Source: Armatimonadota bacterium
Lineage (GTDB): Bacteria > Armatimonadota > UBA5829
DNA: 6,250 nucleotides
Assembly (NCBI GenBank): GCA_023398345.1
Contig: JAEWSK010000220.1
Location: 1 to 6,250, forward strand
Reading direction: 5' to 3'
Of this stretch, positions 1-5,477 are shown piece by piece; the first letter of the stretch is position 1; every line of letters starts with the position of its first letter. The notes under the pieces are model-generated. The model did not search any database and was not told the DNA's origin. It saw only the letters and a list, made by a program, of their open reading frames with translations. A program made the position numbers and the translations under genes.

Positions 1-290
1 ACTCTAGCCTCGCGACAAATCTGCAAAGGCTGCGTTTCTTGCGCGATGCGAACGGTGATCTCATTGTGTCCGGTGCGAATTGCTTCGTGCGCATCAAAAG
101 ACGCGTCATTTTGCATTGGCAACTCGATGCCGTTAATTGTTACTGTCGCTCCGGCAGCGAGATCATGAAATTCAACACATGCACCGCTCAGCGGGGAGTC
201 TTGATCAATTTCAAATGTTTGGCTGTAATCCCAGCCGGTGCCAAAATTGCGGGATTGCCAGATTTTGCTCAATGATAATGTTTGTTTCAT
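1..290 (-). CDS. GH2-like glycoside hydrolase, N-terminal sugar-binding domain (partial)
   Basis: The minus strand is open from an ATG at 290-288 to the window edge, giving 96 residues with the C-terminus missing. The protein starts MKQTLSLSKIWQSRNF and has no signal peptide, so it is probably cytoplasmic. The pattern of a W/Y-rich opening, then CVEFHDLAAGATVTINGIEL, then FDAHEAIRTGHNEITVRI matches the jelly-roll sugar-binding domain at the N-terminus of family 2 glycosidases (beta-galactosidase, beta-mannosidase, beta-glucuronidase): hydrophobic strand, 'V.ING' turn, 'FD...G.N.I.V'. The catalytic domain is outside the window, so the substrate cannot be given. A GAGGT Shine-Dalgarno at 306-302 lies 11 bases before the ATG, and a promoter precedes it. 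It could instead be a related galactose-binding-fold domain in another glycosidase family. The fold call is fairly safe; the family is an inference. Confidence 0.7.
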   Translation of the reverse strand, partial: MKQTLSLSKIWQSRNFGTGWDYSQTFEIDQDSPLSGACVEFHDLAAGATVTINGIELPMQNDASFDAHEAIRTGHNEITVRIAQETQPLQICREAR

Positions 291-313
291 CGTTTTTGCT
301 AACCTCGCTACAG

Positions 314-342
314 AGTATACCAGGACAATAAAAATATGGAAA
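314..342 (-). promoter_or_regulatory. Promoter of the GH2-like gene
   Basis: Read on the minus strand there is TTTCCA (342-337), a 17-base spacer and TATACT (319-314). The -10 is preceded by TGG, an extended -10 arrangement. The predicted start point near 307 leaves a very short leader that begins at the GAGGT ribosome binding site. Confidence 0.55.
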
Positions 343-358
343 CACGTATAATTGTCAG

Positions 359-496
359 TTGACATGTTCGTATATCGAGGATAATCTTGGAATGTAACAC
401 TCTTGCTGGGGGGAGCCGGAGGCAATGGGTTTTCGTTTATATGTGCGTAAGCCATTGCAGCGTCGTTGACGGCAATCTCTGTAAGCAAGTTTTTTT
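359..496 (+). other. Possible structured transcript in intergenic region
   Basis: No credible long gene lies between 291 and 757. On the plus strand there is a TTGACA (359-364) with GATAAT (380-385) at a short 15-base spacing. The sequence that follows can fold: GCAATGG (422-428) pairs with CCATTGC (452-458). The competing hairpin ATTGC-AG-CGTC / GACG-GCAAT (454-476) uses some of the same bases. CTTGCT (402-407) can pair with AGCAAG (484-489), which runs directly into seven T (490-496), like a terminator tract. A 14-codon ATG frame with a purine-rich upstream sequence sits at 425-469. I recognise no riboswitch class. All of this could be chance pairing. Confidence 0.22.
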
Positions 497-529
497 CGTG
501 CCCACGCGATTTAGCGTTACCCTCAAATC

Positions 530-627
530 TTTCCATAAGGGGCTCTGCCCCTTAACCTCGCTGGGTACCTCAGTTTACTTGCAAAGTATAGAGACAGAGT
601 CTTTTTGTAGAGATTGGGGCAAAGCCC
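530..627 (-). repeat. Interspersed multi-hairpin repeat, copy A (inverted relative to copy B)
   Basis: Read on the minus strand this is the same unit as 2203-2380. Bases 557-530 match 2353-2380 at 27 of 28 positions. Bases 627-569 match 2203-2260 with scattered substitutions and one base of length difference. It contains a perfect hairpin TAAGGGGC-TCT-GCCCCTTA (536-554), GGGC-AAA-GCCC (617-627) and GAC-AGA-GTC (593-601). It lies between two divergent gene starts, so it does not sit where a terminator would be expected. It carries no coding potential. Confidence 0.8.
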
Positions 628-669
628 TCGAATAGTTTTTTTCATAAATCCGACATGCCGGCTGACGCA

Positions 670-698
670 TTGACGCGACAGTGCGGCTGAACTATAAT
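670..698 (+). promoter_or_regulatory. Strong sigma-70-type promoter of the CBM9-like gene
   Basis: TTGACG (670-675), a 17-base spacer and a perfect TATAAT (693-698). The predicted start point is near 705, which gives a leader of about 53 bases before the chosen TTG start. It leaves only about 8 bases before the alternative GTG at 713, which argues against that start. Confidence 0.8.
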
Positions 699-744
699 GA
701 CCCCATCAATTTGTGCGATATTTCGCCTCGGACGTCGGAATTAT

Positions 745-749
745 GGAGG
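745..749 (+). promoter_or_regulatory. Ribosome binding site that fixes a TTG start
   Basis: GGAGG, 8 bases before TTG at 758. The in-frame ATG at 743 overlaps this site and so cannot be the start used with it. Confidence 0.75.
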
Positions 750-757
750 ACAGACCC

Positions 758-2179
758 TTGCGTACACGAATTGTCGTTCTGCTCATCACTTGCTTAATGA
801 TTTGCTGCGCACCCGCGATGTGTCAGGATAATGCGGCCGCGCCTGCTGTCGAGTCTGCTCCGGCCAATGCCGCCGCAACTCCCGTGGAAGCTGCGCCTGT
901 TGCGCCGGCTGTTCCGATAGTGCCGACAGCGCCTGTCGAGACAATTCAGCCGGTCGTCACGCCATCGGTTCAGGAGATAACGCCGGACACGAATATTTTT
1001 CGCCGGACTCCCAAGATCGACGGCATAGTCGACGACGGCGAGTGGGATACGTTTTACACCTACTCTAGCGACGGCCTTGACATTACAACTTATGCCGACT
1101 GGGATTCCGATAACCTCTATGTTGCGGCCAAGTCCAATAAGCCCGTTGATCTGCTGGCGCTGTTGGATGCGTATAACGACGGCTGGTATAACGGCGAGGA
1201 CAACTTTGAGTTTCGCGCACTGCGAGCCGAGAACAATACACTTAAGCTCATAGTCAATCGCTATGACTCCAAGCGCACAAGGACGCCCGCTGCATCGCCC
1301 GTGACATTAGACGAAGCCGCGCTGGTAGAGGTTAAGAGCAGCGTAAATGACGGAGCAACGTCAATTGAGATGCGAATACCCGCTGCGCTAGTGCATAAGT
1401 TCAAACTCGGACGGGATCGCAAGATTGGCCTATTGATATCTGCCAGAACAGGCTCGGACGAGGCAAGCTGGGTCGCATCCGGCGCACCTGGCGACACAAA
1501 AGAGTCCACTCTTGTTACAAAGAAGATGGCTTCTCTCAAACCGTTGGATCTTGGGTTTGATCTTCGCGATGAGAAAATTGCTCGCGGAGAGGAGCTTGTG
1601 GGCAAATTCCATCTGACCAACATCGGCGCGGAAACCGTTGATGTTCGCAGTTTTTTGATAGCCGGCGAGGGCAAAGCAGGTGCCTACATGAGCAGCCAGA
1701 AAGTGCGAATGGAAGGCCTTGTGCCCAAAAAGCATATCAGCCATGGCGTTGTCTCTGTGATTCCCAGTGATATGCCGCTTGGATGCTGGGCTGTCGGAGC
1801 GGAGATCGATTCTGCTGACAGCAAACTCGGTGGCGCGCTTGTAAGTTTTGAAGTGGTGGAGCCGTTTGATGTCGAACTGAGACTCCCCGACAAACCCGTT
1901 AAGTCGAGCGTAAAAGATGTGACGGTTGCTGTTGCAATTACAAACAACAGGCGAGGCAGCGTCCGCGGCGAGACAAAAATCACTATGCCAAGCGGTTGGG
2001 AGCTTTGGAAGAATGCCGACAAACGCGAATTTCACGCTGTGGGAGAGGGCATTACCAGCGTCTCGTTTAAGTCTTCACCGCCGCTAGGCGCGCTGGGCAA
2101 TATTCCCGTAAAAGTAGAAGTGACAATAGACGGCAAAACCGTCATCGCCGAAGGCAGCTTTACGATGACCAGCCAATAG
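758..2179 (+). CDS. Secreted protein with Ala/Pro linker and CBM9-like domain
   Basis: A 473-residue exported protein of unknown role. Starting at TTG 758 gives an ideal signal peptide: MRTR, then a hydrophobic run to about residue 19, then APAMCQ. The longer frame from GTG 713 would put acidic residues in front of it. Residues about 25-73 are a low-complexity Ala/Pro/Val linker, suggesting a spacer at the cell surface or in the periplasm. Residues about 77-260 begin with the sequence KIDGIVDDGEWD, followed by LDITTYADWDSDNLYVAAK and a D-rich 'DGWYNGEDNFEFR'. This is the opening pattern of CBM9-like/DOMON-like beta-sandwich domains, which often bind sugars. The remaining roughly 210 residues look like one or two all-beta, Ig- or NEW3-like domains ('FHLTNIGAETVDV', 'VAVAITNNRRGSV'). 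No catalytic motif is visible, so it is probably a binding or structural protein. It is monocistronic and is bracketed by inverted repeat copies. Confidence 0.85.
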   Translation: MRTRIVVLLITCLMICCAPAMCQDNAAAPAVESAPANAAATPVEAAPVAPAVPIVPTAPVETIQPVVTPSVQEITPDTNIFRRTPKIDGIVDDGEWDTFYTYSSDGLDITTYADWDSDNLYVAAKSNKPVDLLALLDAYNDGWYNGEDNFEFRALRAENNTLKLIVNRYDSKRTRTPAASPVTLDEAALVEVKSSVNDGATSIEMRIPAALVHKFKLGRDRKIGLLISARTGSDEASWVASGAPGDTKESTLVTKKMASLKPLDLGFDLRDEKIARGEELVGKFHLTNIGAETVDVRSFLIAGEGKAGAYMSSQKVRMEGLVPKKHISHGVVSVIPSDMPLGCWAVGAEIDSADSKLGGALVSFEVVEPFDVELRLPDKPVKSSVKDVTVAVAITNNRRGSVRGETKITMPSGWELWKNADKREFHAVGEGITSVSFKSSPPLGALGNIPVKVEVTIDGKTVIAEGSFTMTSQ

Positions 2180-2202
2180 ATCACATGGCACGAGGTTAGT
2201 TT

Positions 2203-2380
2203 GGGTTTTGCCCCAATTTCCACCAGAGACTCTGTCTGGTGACTCTGCAAGGAAACTTAGTTTTCTTGACAGTCAGACTTGTAAATTGCTACACCCTATT
2301 TAGGGTGTAGCAATTTACGCATATGGGGTCTGGGGACTGAGTCCCCGGCGGGGGTTAAGGGGCAGCGCCCCTTATGGAAA
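2203..2380 (+). repeat. Interspersed multi-hairpin repeat, copy B (expanded)
   Basis: This fills the gap between two convergent genes, beginning 24 bases after one stop and ending 5 bases before the other. It is a string of small hairpins: GGG-TTTTG-CCCC (2203-2214), CACCAGA/TCTGGTG (2221-2241), the large hairpin at 2281-2318, GGGGAC-TGA-GTCCCC (2332-2346) and TAAGGGGC-AGC-GCCCCTTA (2356-2374). Both ends are homologous to copy A, but where copy A has about 11 bases in the middle this copy has about 92. None of the hairpins is followed by a T tract on either strand, so they are not classic intrinsic terminators. They could still end or protect the converging transcripts. Confidence 0.8.
2281..2318. 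repeat. Perfect 17-bp-arm inverted repeat (hairpin)
   Basis: GTAAATTGCTACACCCT (2281-2297), a loop of ATTT, then its exact reverse complement (2302-2318). It lies within the extra sequence that distinguishes repeat copy B from copy A. Its A+T-rich composition differs from the G+C-rich hairpins around it. No T tract follows. It may be a small palindromic insertion or a convergent-gene terminator. Confidence 0.9.
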
Positions 2381-2385
2381 TTAAG

Positions 2386-3468
2386 CTAGAACTCGCGCTC
2401 AATCATAAATCGTGCCCAAGATCCCAGCAAAGTTTTATAGGATGTCTCAGGGAGCACGTCGAGTTCGGGCAGCGCTCGCTGAATATGTTCCAACGCAAGG
2501 TCGGCAGTTTTCTGAACGGCCCCCAGCGACACCATTAAGTCAGTTGCCTTTGCTACATCAAAGTCGGAAGCCTCACGGTTGCCCAGCACAGACAGAAGAA
2601 ACTTGCGCTCTTCCGGAGTTGCCGATTGAAGCGCAAAGAACACGACGGTAGTTTTTTTGCCCTCGCGAACGTCCGAGCCGATAGGTTTTCCGAGTTGGGC
2701 TTCTTTGCCCATCAATCCGAGAATATCGTCCTGAAGCTGGAAAGCCGTGCCGCACTGGCTGGCAAATCGCGTTAGAGCCGACACATACGGATGGTTCTCA
2801 TCTGAGCTGTTCAAGCCGATCATCGCGCCGGATCGGGCTGCAAATTCATAGAGCACGCCCGTCTTCATCCAAAGCATAAATACGATATCGTCCTTGGTCA
2901 ATTGCTCAATGGGCGTTCGAGAGTATTTCACATCAAGGGTTTCGCCCTCTATGAGGGTGTTCACGACGTAACTCTCAAGATGATATATTATGTCAATCAT
3001 GACTTTCGGATCGACCCCGCGGTCTTTTGCGCACTCGCAAAAAAGGCTGATCGTCCATCCGTGCTGAGAGTCGCCGGTGAGCACGGATATGTCGCGTCCA
3101 TATTCGCGCGCGCGCCGCTCGCTGTAGCCTAGATTTTCAGATGCGTATTTTTCAGCGAGCTTGTGAACGGTCGGCCCACCACGCCGCAGATCGTCGTTAT
3201 CAATAAGATCATCATGGACGAGCGTCCATGTATGAAAAAGTTCGACTCCAGCCGCTGCGGGCAGCGCAGACTGTTCATCGCCTCCGACCGCACCGCATGA
3301 CCACATCAGCACCGCCGGTCTCAGCCTTTTTGCGCTGCGTTCCAGATACGCAAACACCGCGTCCTGCAGATCCTGCGGCTTGAACCATTCTCTAAACCGC
3401 GGTTGAAGAAAATAACTGGTAACGAGCCGCTCGCGCGCGCTCAGCGCTTCCATAAGATCAACAGACAA
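2386..3468 (-). CDS. Polyprenyl (geranylgeranyl-type) diphosphate synthase
   Basis: An isoprenyl diphosphate synthase that condenses isopentenyl diphosphate with an allylic diphosphate, making a precursor for membrane or carrier isoprenoids; it is expected to be cytosolic. From TTG 3468 it is 360 residues. The IPP-binding KRLRP is at about 47-51. The first Asp-rich motif, HDDLIDNDDLRRGGPTVH, is at about 85-102, and the second, FQLQDDILGL, at about 243-252, followed by GKPIGSDVREGKKT. The second motif ends in G rather than D, as in many actinobacterial-type GGPP synthases. A Trp five residues before the first motif is the bulky residue that limits chain length in type I GGPP synthases, so a C20 product is inferred. 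The start is set by GGAGG (3481-3477), 8 bases before TTG 3468. TTG 3471 is also possible; ATG 3453 is too far away. The longer frame from TTG 3510 begins at the -10 box and would not be transcribed. Confidence 0.92.
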   Translation of the reverse strand: MSVDLMEALSARERLVTSYFLQPRFREWFKPQDLQDAVFAYLERSAKRLRPAVLMWSCGAVGGDEQSALPAAAGVELFHTWTLVHDDLIDNDDLRRGGPTVHKLAEKYASENLGYSERRAREYGRDISVLTGDSQHGWTISLFCECAKDRGVDPKVMIDIIYHLESYVVNTLIEGETLDVKYSRTPIEQLTKDDIVFMLWMKTGVLYEFAARSGAMIGLNSSDENHPYVSALTRFASQCGTAFQLQDDILGLMGKEAQLGKPIGSDVREGKKTTVVFFALQSATPEERKFLLSVLGNREASDFDVAKATDLMVSLGAVQKTADLALEHIQRALPELDVLPETSYKTLLGSWARFMIEREF

Positions 3469-3476
3469 CAATAAAA

Positions 3477-3481
3477 CCTCC
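3477..3481 (-). promoter_or_regulatory. Ribosome binding site for the prenyl synthase TTG start
   Basis: On the minus strand GGAGG (3481-3477) lies 8 bases before TTG 3468 and 5 before TTG 3471, but 23 before the first in-frame ATG at 3453. Confidence 0.75.
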
Positions 3482-3510
3482 GAATATGAAAAGCCGTATA
3501 CTACCGCCAA

Positions 3511-3539
3511 ATCATACCCAAGCGATTGGCCATTGTCAA
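3511..3539 (-). promoter_or_regulatory. Promoter of the prenyl synthase gene
   Basis: Minus strand: perfect TTGACA (3539-3534), 17-base spacer, TATGAT (3516-3511). The predicted start point near 3504 gives a leader of about 36 bases to TTG 3468. Confidence 0.82.
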
Positions 3540-3546
3540 CGCCGCA

Positions 3547-3576
3547 TTGACATTATATGCAATTGGGCTGTATAAG
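3547..3576 (+). promoter_or_regulatory. Promoter of the acetyltransferase gene
   Basis: Perfect TTGACA (3547-3552), 18-base spacer, TATAAG (3571-3576). Its -35 box is the mirror image of the -35 box of the divergent prenyl synthase promoter, 7 bases away. The predicted leader is about 36 bases. Confidence 0.75.
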
Positions 3577-3618
3577 AAGTGGGTCTAAAATGGAGTAGGG
3601 GATATTGATTTTACGCGC

Positions 3619-4215
3619 ATGGAGCAATTGCGAGAACATAATATAACGCTTTGTGGCGAGCATATTGTGCTGCGGCCAATGACGGAGCGCGACTGGAATA
3701 TCGTCCAGAAGTGGGAGACCGACCCGGACGTGCTCTATTACTTCGACAGCGGTTGGGTGGATGAGCGCGAGCTTGAAACGACCCAGATGATCTATCGCGG
3801 CGTCTCGCAAGCGGCATTTGTGTTCATAGTGGAGTTGCAAACACGGCCGATAGGGGTCTGCTGGCTGCAAAGGATGAATCTTCATCGCTTGCTTGAGAAA
3901 ATGCCTGATAAAGACTTGCGGCGCATAGATTTGGCGATAGGCGAGAAAGAACTTTGGGGTCATGGACTGGGCACTGAGATGATCGGCATATTAACTAAGT
4001 TCGGCTTTGAAACTGAGAAATGCGATGCAATATTCGGCTGCTCTATAGGCGACTACAACCCCCGCAGCCGCCGCTCATTTGAAAAAAACGGCTATTCCCT
4101 CTTTGCTGAAAACATTCAACCCGAAGGCAACAAGGCCAAAATAGAGTTCGATTTAATACTGACGCGCAAGAACTATCTTTGCCTCACTGCCCAGACTCAT
4201 CGAACCAAAGCTTGA
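3619..4215 (+). CDS. GNAT-family N-acetyltransferase (RimJ/RimL-like)
   Basis: A 198-residue acetyl-CoA-dependent acetyltransferase of unknown substrate. The N-terminal strand 'GEHIVLRPMTERDWNIVQKWETDPDV' is typical of the RimJ/RimL branch, which includes ribosomal-protein acetylases and aminoglycoside 6'-type acetylases. The acetyl-CoA-binding motif is at residues 103-135: IDLAIGEKELWGHGLGTEM, with GHGLG at 114-118 in the pyrophosphate-loop position. The late motif 'DYNPRSRRSFEKNGY' (145-159) is the family's 'N..S...EK.GF' signature. The ATG at 3619 has no good Shine-Dalgarno at normal distance: GGAG at 3592-3595 is 23 bases away, and no in-frame ATG, GTG or TTG lies between that site and 3619. 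The C-terminal 11 codons or so overlap the 3' end of ndk on the other strand. There are no context clues to the substrate. Confidence 0.88.
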   Translation: MEQLREHNITLCGEHIVLRPMTERDWNIVQKWETDPDVLYYFDSGWVDERELETTQMIYRGVSQAAFVFIVELQTRPIGVCWLQRMNLHRLLEKMPDKDLRRIDLAIGEKELWGHGLGTEMIGILTKFGFETEKCDAIFGCSIGDYNPRSRRSFEKNGYSLFAENIQPEGNKAKIEFDLILTRKNYLCLTAQTHRTKA

Positions 4216-4594
4216 TTTCAATATTTGCATTTTCGGGTGAGTCTGATCCATGAATTAGGTTCTCGCGCATGCTCGTAGTTAAATCGCCGCGGATAGTGCC
4301 GGGCGCAGCGTTTAATGGGTTGGTCGCGCCCATCATATTGCGCATCAATTGGATTGCGTTCTCGCCCTCTACGACCATCGCTACAACCGGCCCGGATGTT
4401 ATAAATTCAACTGTCGGTTCAAAAAAGTCTTTGCCTCTATGCACAGCATAGTGCTGTTCGGCAAGCTCGCGAGATGGCGTGAGCATTTTTAATGCAATTA
4501 TATCTAGCCCACGGCTTTCAATTCGCCGAATTATTTCACCCGCCAACTTTCGCCGCACCGCATCGGGCTTTATTAAGATCAGTGTTTGTTCCAT
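4184..4594 (-). CDS. ndk: Nucleoside diphosphate kinase
   Basis: Transfers the gamma-phosphate of ATP to nucleoside diphosphates through a phosphohistidine, balancing the NTP and dNTP pools in the cytosol. At 136 residues it has the usual length. It begins MEQTLILIKPDAV and carries FITSGPVVAMVVEGENA (64-80), MMGATNPLNAAPGTIRGD (87-104) and the active-site segment ENLIHGSDSPE with catalytic His115. Lys9, Tyr49, Arg102 and Asn112 are at the expected nucleotide-binding positions. The start is supported by AGGAG (4605-4601), 6 bases upstream. The gene has its own promoter and no operon partner. Its last 32 bases are antisense to the end of the acetyltransferase gene, and I see no terminator between the two. 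Confidence 0.97.
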   Translation of the reverse strand: MEQTLILIKPDAVRRKLAGEIIRRIESRGLDIIALKMLTPSRELAEQHYAVHRGKDFFEPTVEFITSGPVVAMVVEGENAIQLMRNMMGATNPLNAAPGTIRGDLTTSMRENLIHGSDSPENANIEIKLWFDESGQ

Positions 4595-4635
4595 TGCTCA
4601 CTCCTATTGCGCGTCTGCTCACTGCGCCAAGTGAG

Positions 4636-4665
4636 AATATACCAGAGCAAGTAATGACCTGGCAA
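4636..4665 (-). promoter_or_regulatory. Promoter of ndk
   Basis: Minus strand: TTGCCA (4665-4660), 18-base spacer, TATATT (4641-4636), with TGG before the -10 as an extended element. The leader to the ATG is about 35 bases. Confidence 0.65.
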
Positions 4666-4828
4666 TAGGCGGGTGCATTCATGTTCACGAAGTCTATTTT
4701 TTTGACTTCCCTCATATTGGAGCCTGCATAGCAAACTCAAAAGCAATTTCGCAGATATGACACACATCTGGGAGGGCCATATTTGCAAGAGAACTTAATT
4801 ACAAAAATGCGAAATCACAAAAAAGTAG
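4666..4828. other. Gene-free stretch between divergent ndk and regulator promoters
   Basis: I see no gene here. It is A+T-rich, with A tracts at about 4801-4826 immediately upstream of the regulator promoter that could act as an UP element. A small GAAGTC/GACTTC pair (4689-4709) with a T-rich loop looks incidental. Confidence 0.4.
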
Positions 4829-4857
4829 TTGACAACTAATAGTGAACATGGTAGACT
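4829..4857 (+). promoter_or_regulatory. Promoter and possible operator of the HTH regulator gene
   Basis: Perfect TTGACA (4829-4834), 17-base spacer, TAGACT (4852-4857), with an A-rich upstream region. An inverted repeat TAGAC-TAAC-GTCTA (4852-4865) covers the -10 and the predicted start point near 4864, which would be a natural place for a repressor or for autoregulation. The operator is inference; the promoter is clear. Confidence 0.78.
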
Positions 4858-4885
4858 AACGTCTAGTAGTGCCCATTAAAAATGA

Positions 4886-4891
4886 GAGGTG
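4886..4891 (+). promoter_or_regulatory. Ribosome binding site that decides the start of the HTH regulator
   Basis: GAGGTG lies 5 bases before ATG 4897. The upstream in-frame ATG at 4882 would sit directly on this site and has no Shine-Dalgarno of its own. Confidence 0.65.
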
Positions 4892-4896
4892 CATAC

Positions 4897-5400
4897 ATGA
4901 CGGTAGCGAATTCAGTTGAATCCTCCCGCGCTATTTGCCGCAACCGACAAGCCCGAATAAAGACGAATGTTTTGCCACACACAAACTCTTTGAATCTCGA
5001 TGAACAAGCCGACGAGATGCTCAGCCCGTTCATGACCAGAGGCTCCGGCAGCGGCATTTATTCCCAGGCCGCGCTGGATCGCAAAATGCGCAACGAACAA
5101 AAGCGCCTGCCAATGCTTGTTGAGCGCGGCATATCCAATGACATGCTGGATTGTTTGGCTGATCGGCAAGTTGAAGATATTATCGACGCAGCGGGTCTGA
5201 CGGCAGTTGAGGAAATAATTTACAGACTTTATGTATCGGGCTTTAGCGGCAAGCGAATTGCGAGTGCTTTGAAAATCAAGCGCAGAACGATATACAGCCG
5301 ACTTAGAACAGTGCGGCGTAAGGTGCGGGCGGCTTATAATGAAGGCATATATGCGGGCTGGTATGAAGTGTATTTGAGTGAAGTCAATCGCGGCCGCTGA
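4897..5400 (+). CDS. Putative DNA-binding protein with sigma-region-4-like helix-turn-helix
   Basis: A 167-residue basic protein that I cannot assign to a named family. The first 65 residues or so look unstructured. Residues about 66-110 are charged and helical ('LDRKMRNEQKRLPMLVERG'). The segment from about 119 to 160, LTAVEEIIYRLYVSGFSGKR followed by IASALKIKRRTIYSRLRTVR, has the layout of sigma-70 region 4 or LuxR-type helix-turn-helix: an acidic first helix, a G turn, a 'KRIASALKI' helix and an Arg-rich recognition helix ending in RRKVRAAY. No region 2 is present, so it is not a complete sigma factor. It may be a transcription regulator or an accessory factor. It is a single gene with a strong promoter. 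Seven T directly follow the stop codon, and a large hairpin follows 22 bases after the stop. Confidence 0.78.
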   Translation: MTVANSVESSRAICRNRQARIKTNVLPHTNSLNLDEQADEMLSPFMTRGSGSGIYSQAALDRKMRNEQKRLPMLVERGISNDMLDCLADRQVEDIIDAAGLTAVEEIIYRLYVSGFSGKRIASALKIKRRTIYSRLRTVRRKVRAAYNEGIYAGWYEVYLSEVNRGR

Positions 5401-5421
5401 TTTTTTTCATCCAGACCATGC

Positions 5422-5452
5422 GCAAGCGGCCGGCATTATGCCGGCCGCTTGC
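5422..5452. terminator. Strong hairpin between convergent genes
   Basis: GCAAGCGGCCGGCAT (5422-5436) and its exact reverse complement (5438-5452); the realistic loop is ATTAT. It lies between the stop of the regulator and the stop of the minus-strand membrane protein, where a bidirectional terminator would be expected. There is no T tract after it on either strand. The seven T at 5401-5407 lie before it on the plus strand. Confidence 0.6.
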
Positions 5453-5477
5453 TATTGAGCGGGAACGAGAAGGGAGG

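Noticed and set aside
39..331. Plus-strand reading frames at the left edge
   Set aside because: They lie antisense to the GH2-like partial gene, whose protein pattern, ribosome binding site and promoter are all better; the plus-strand proteins are Cys-rich and featureless.
425..469. 14-codon ATG frame with a purine-rich upstream sequence
   Set aside because: The closest SD (GGAGG 418-422) is only 2 bases from the ATG. The peptide is too short to judge, so it is kept only as part of the possible structured region.
387..635. 82-codon plus-strand frame
   Set aside because: It runs straight through repeat copy A, has no Shine-Dalgarno at its start and gives a protein without recognisable pattern.
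1261..2250. Several long minus-strand frames opposite the CBM9-like gene
   Set aside because: They are shadows of the plus-strand gene, which has a signal peptide, domain pattern, promoter and ribosome binding site; none of the minus-strand frames has these.
530..2380. Classic insertion sequence or composite transposon
   Set aside because: No transposase or recombinase is encoded between or beside the inverted repeats, and the enclosed gene is an exported protein. Only a repeat pair can be supported.
3552..3557. TATAAT on the minus strand
   Set aside because: There is no -35 hexamer at a suitable distance, and it falls inside the plus-strand promoter spacer. It is probably incidental.
3553..3963. 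Minus-strand 136-codon frame opposite the acetyltransferase
   Set aside because: It lies opposite conserved GNAT motifs and crosses the acetyltransferase promoter; the translated product shows no family pattern.
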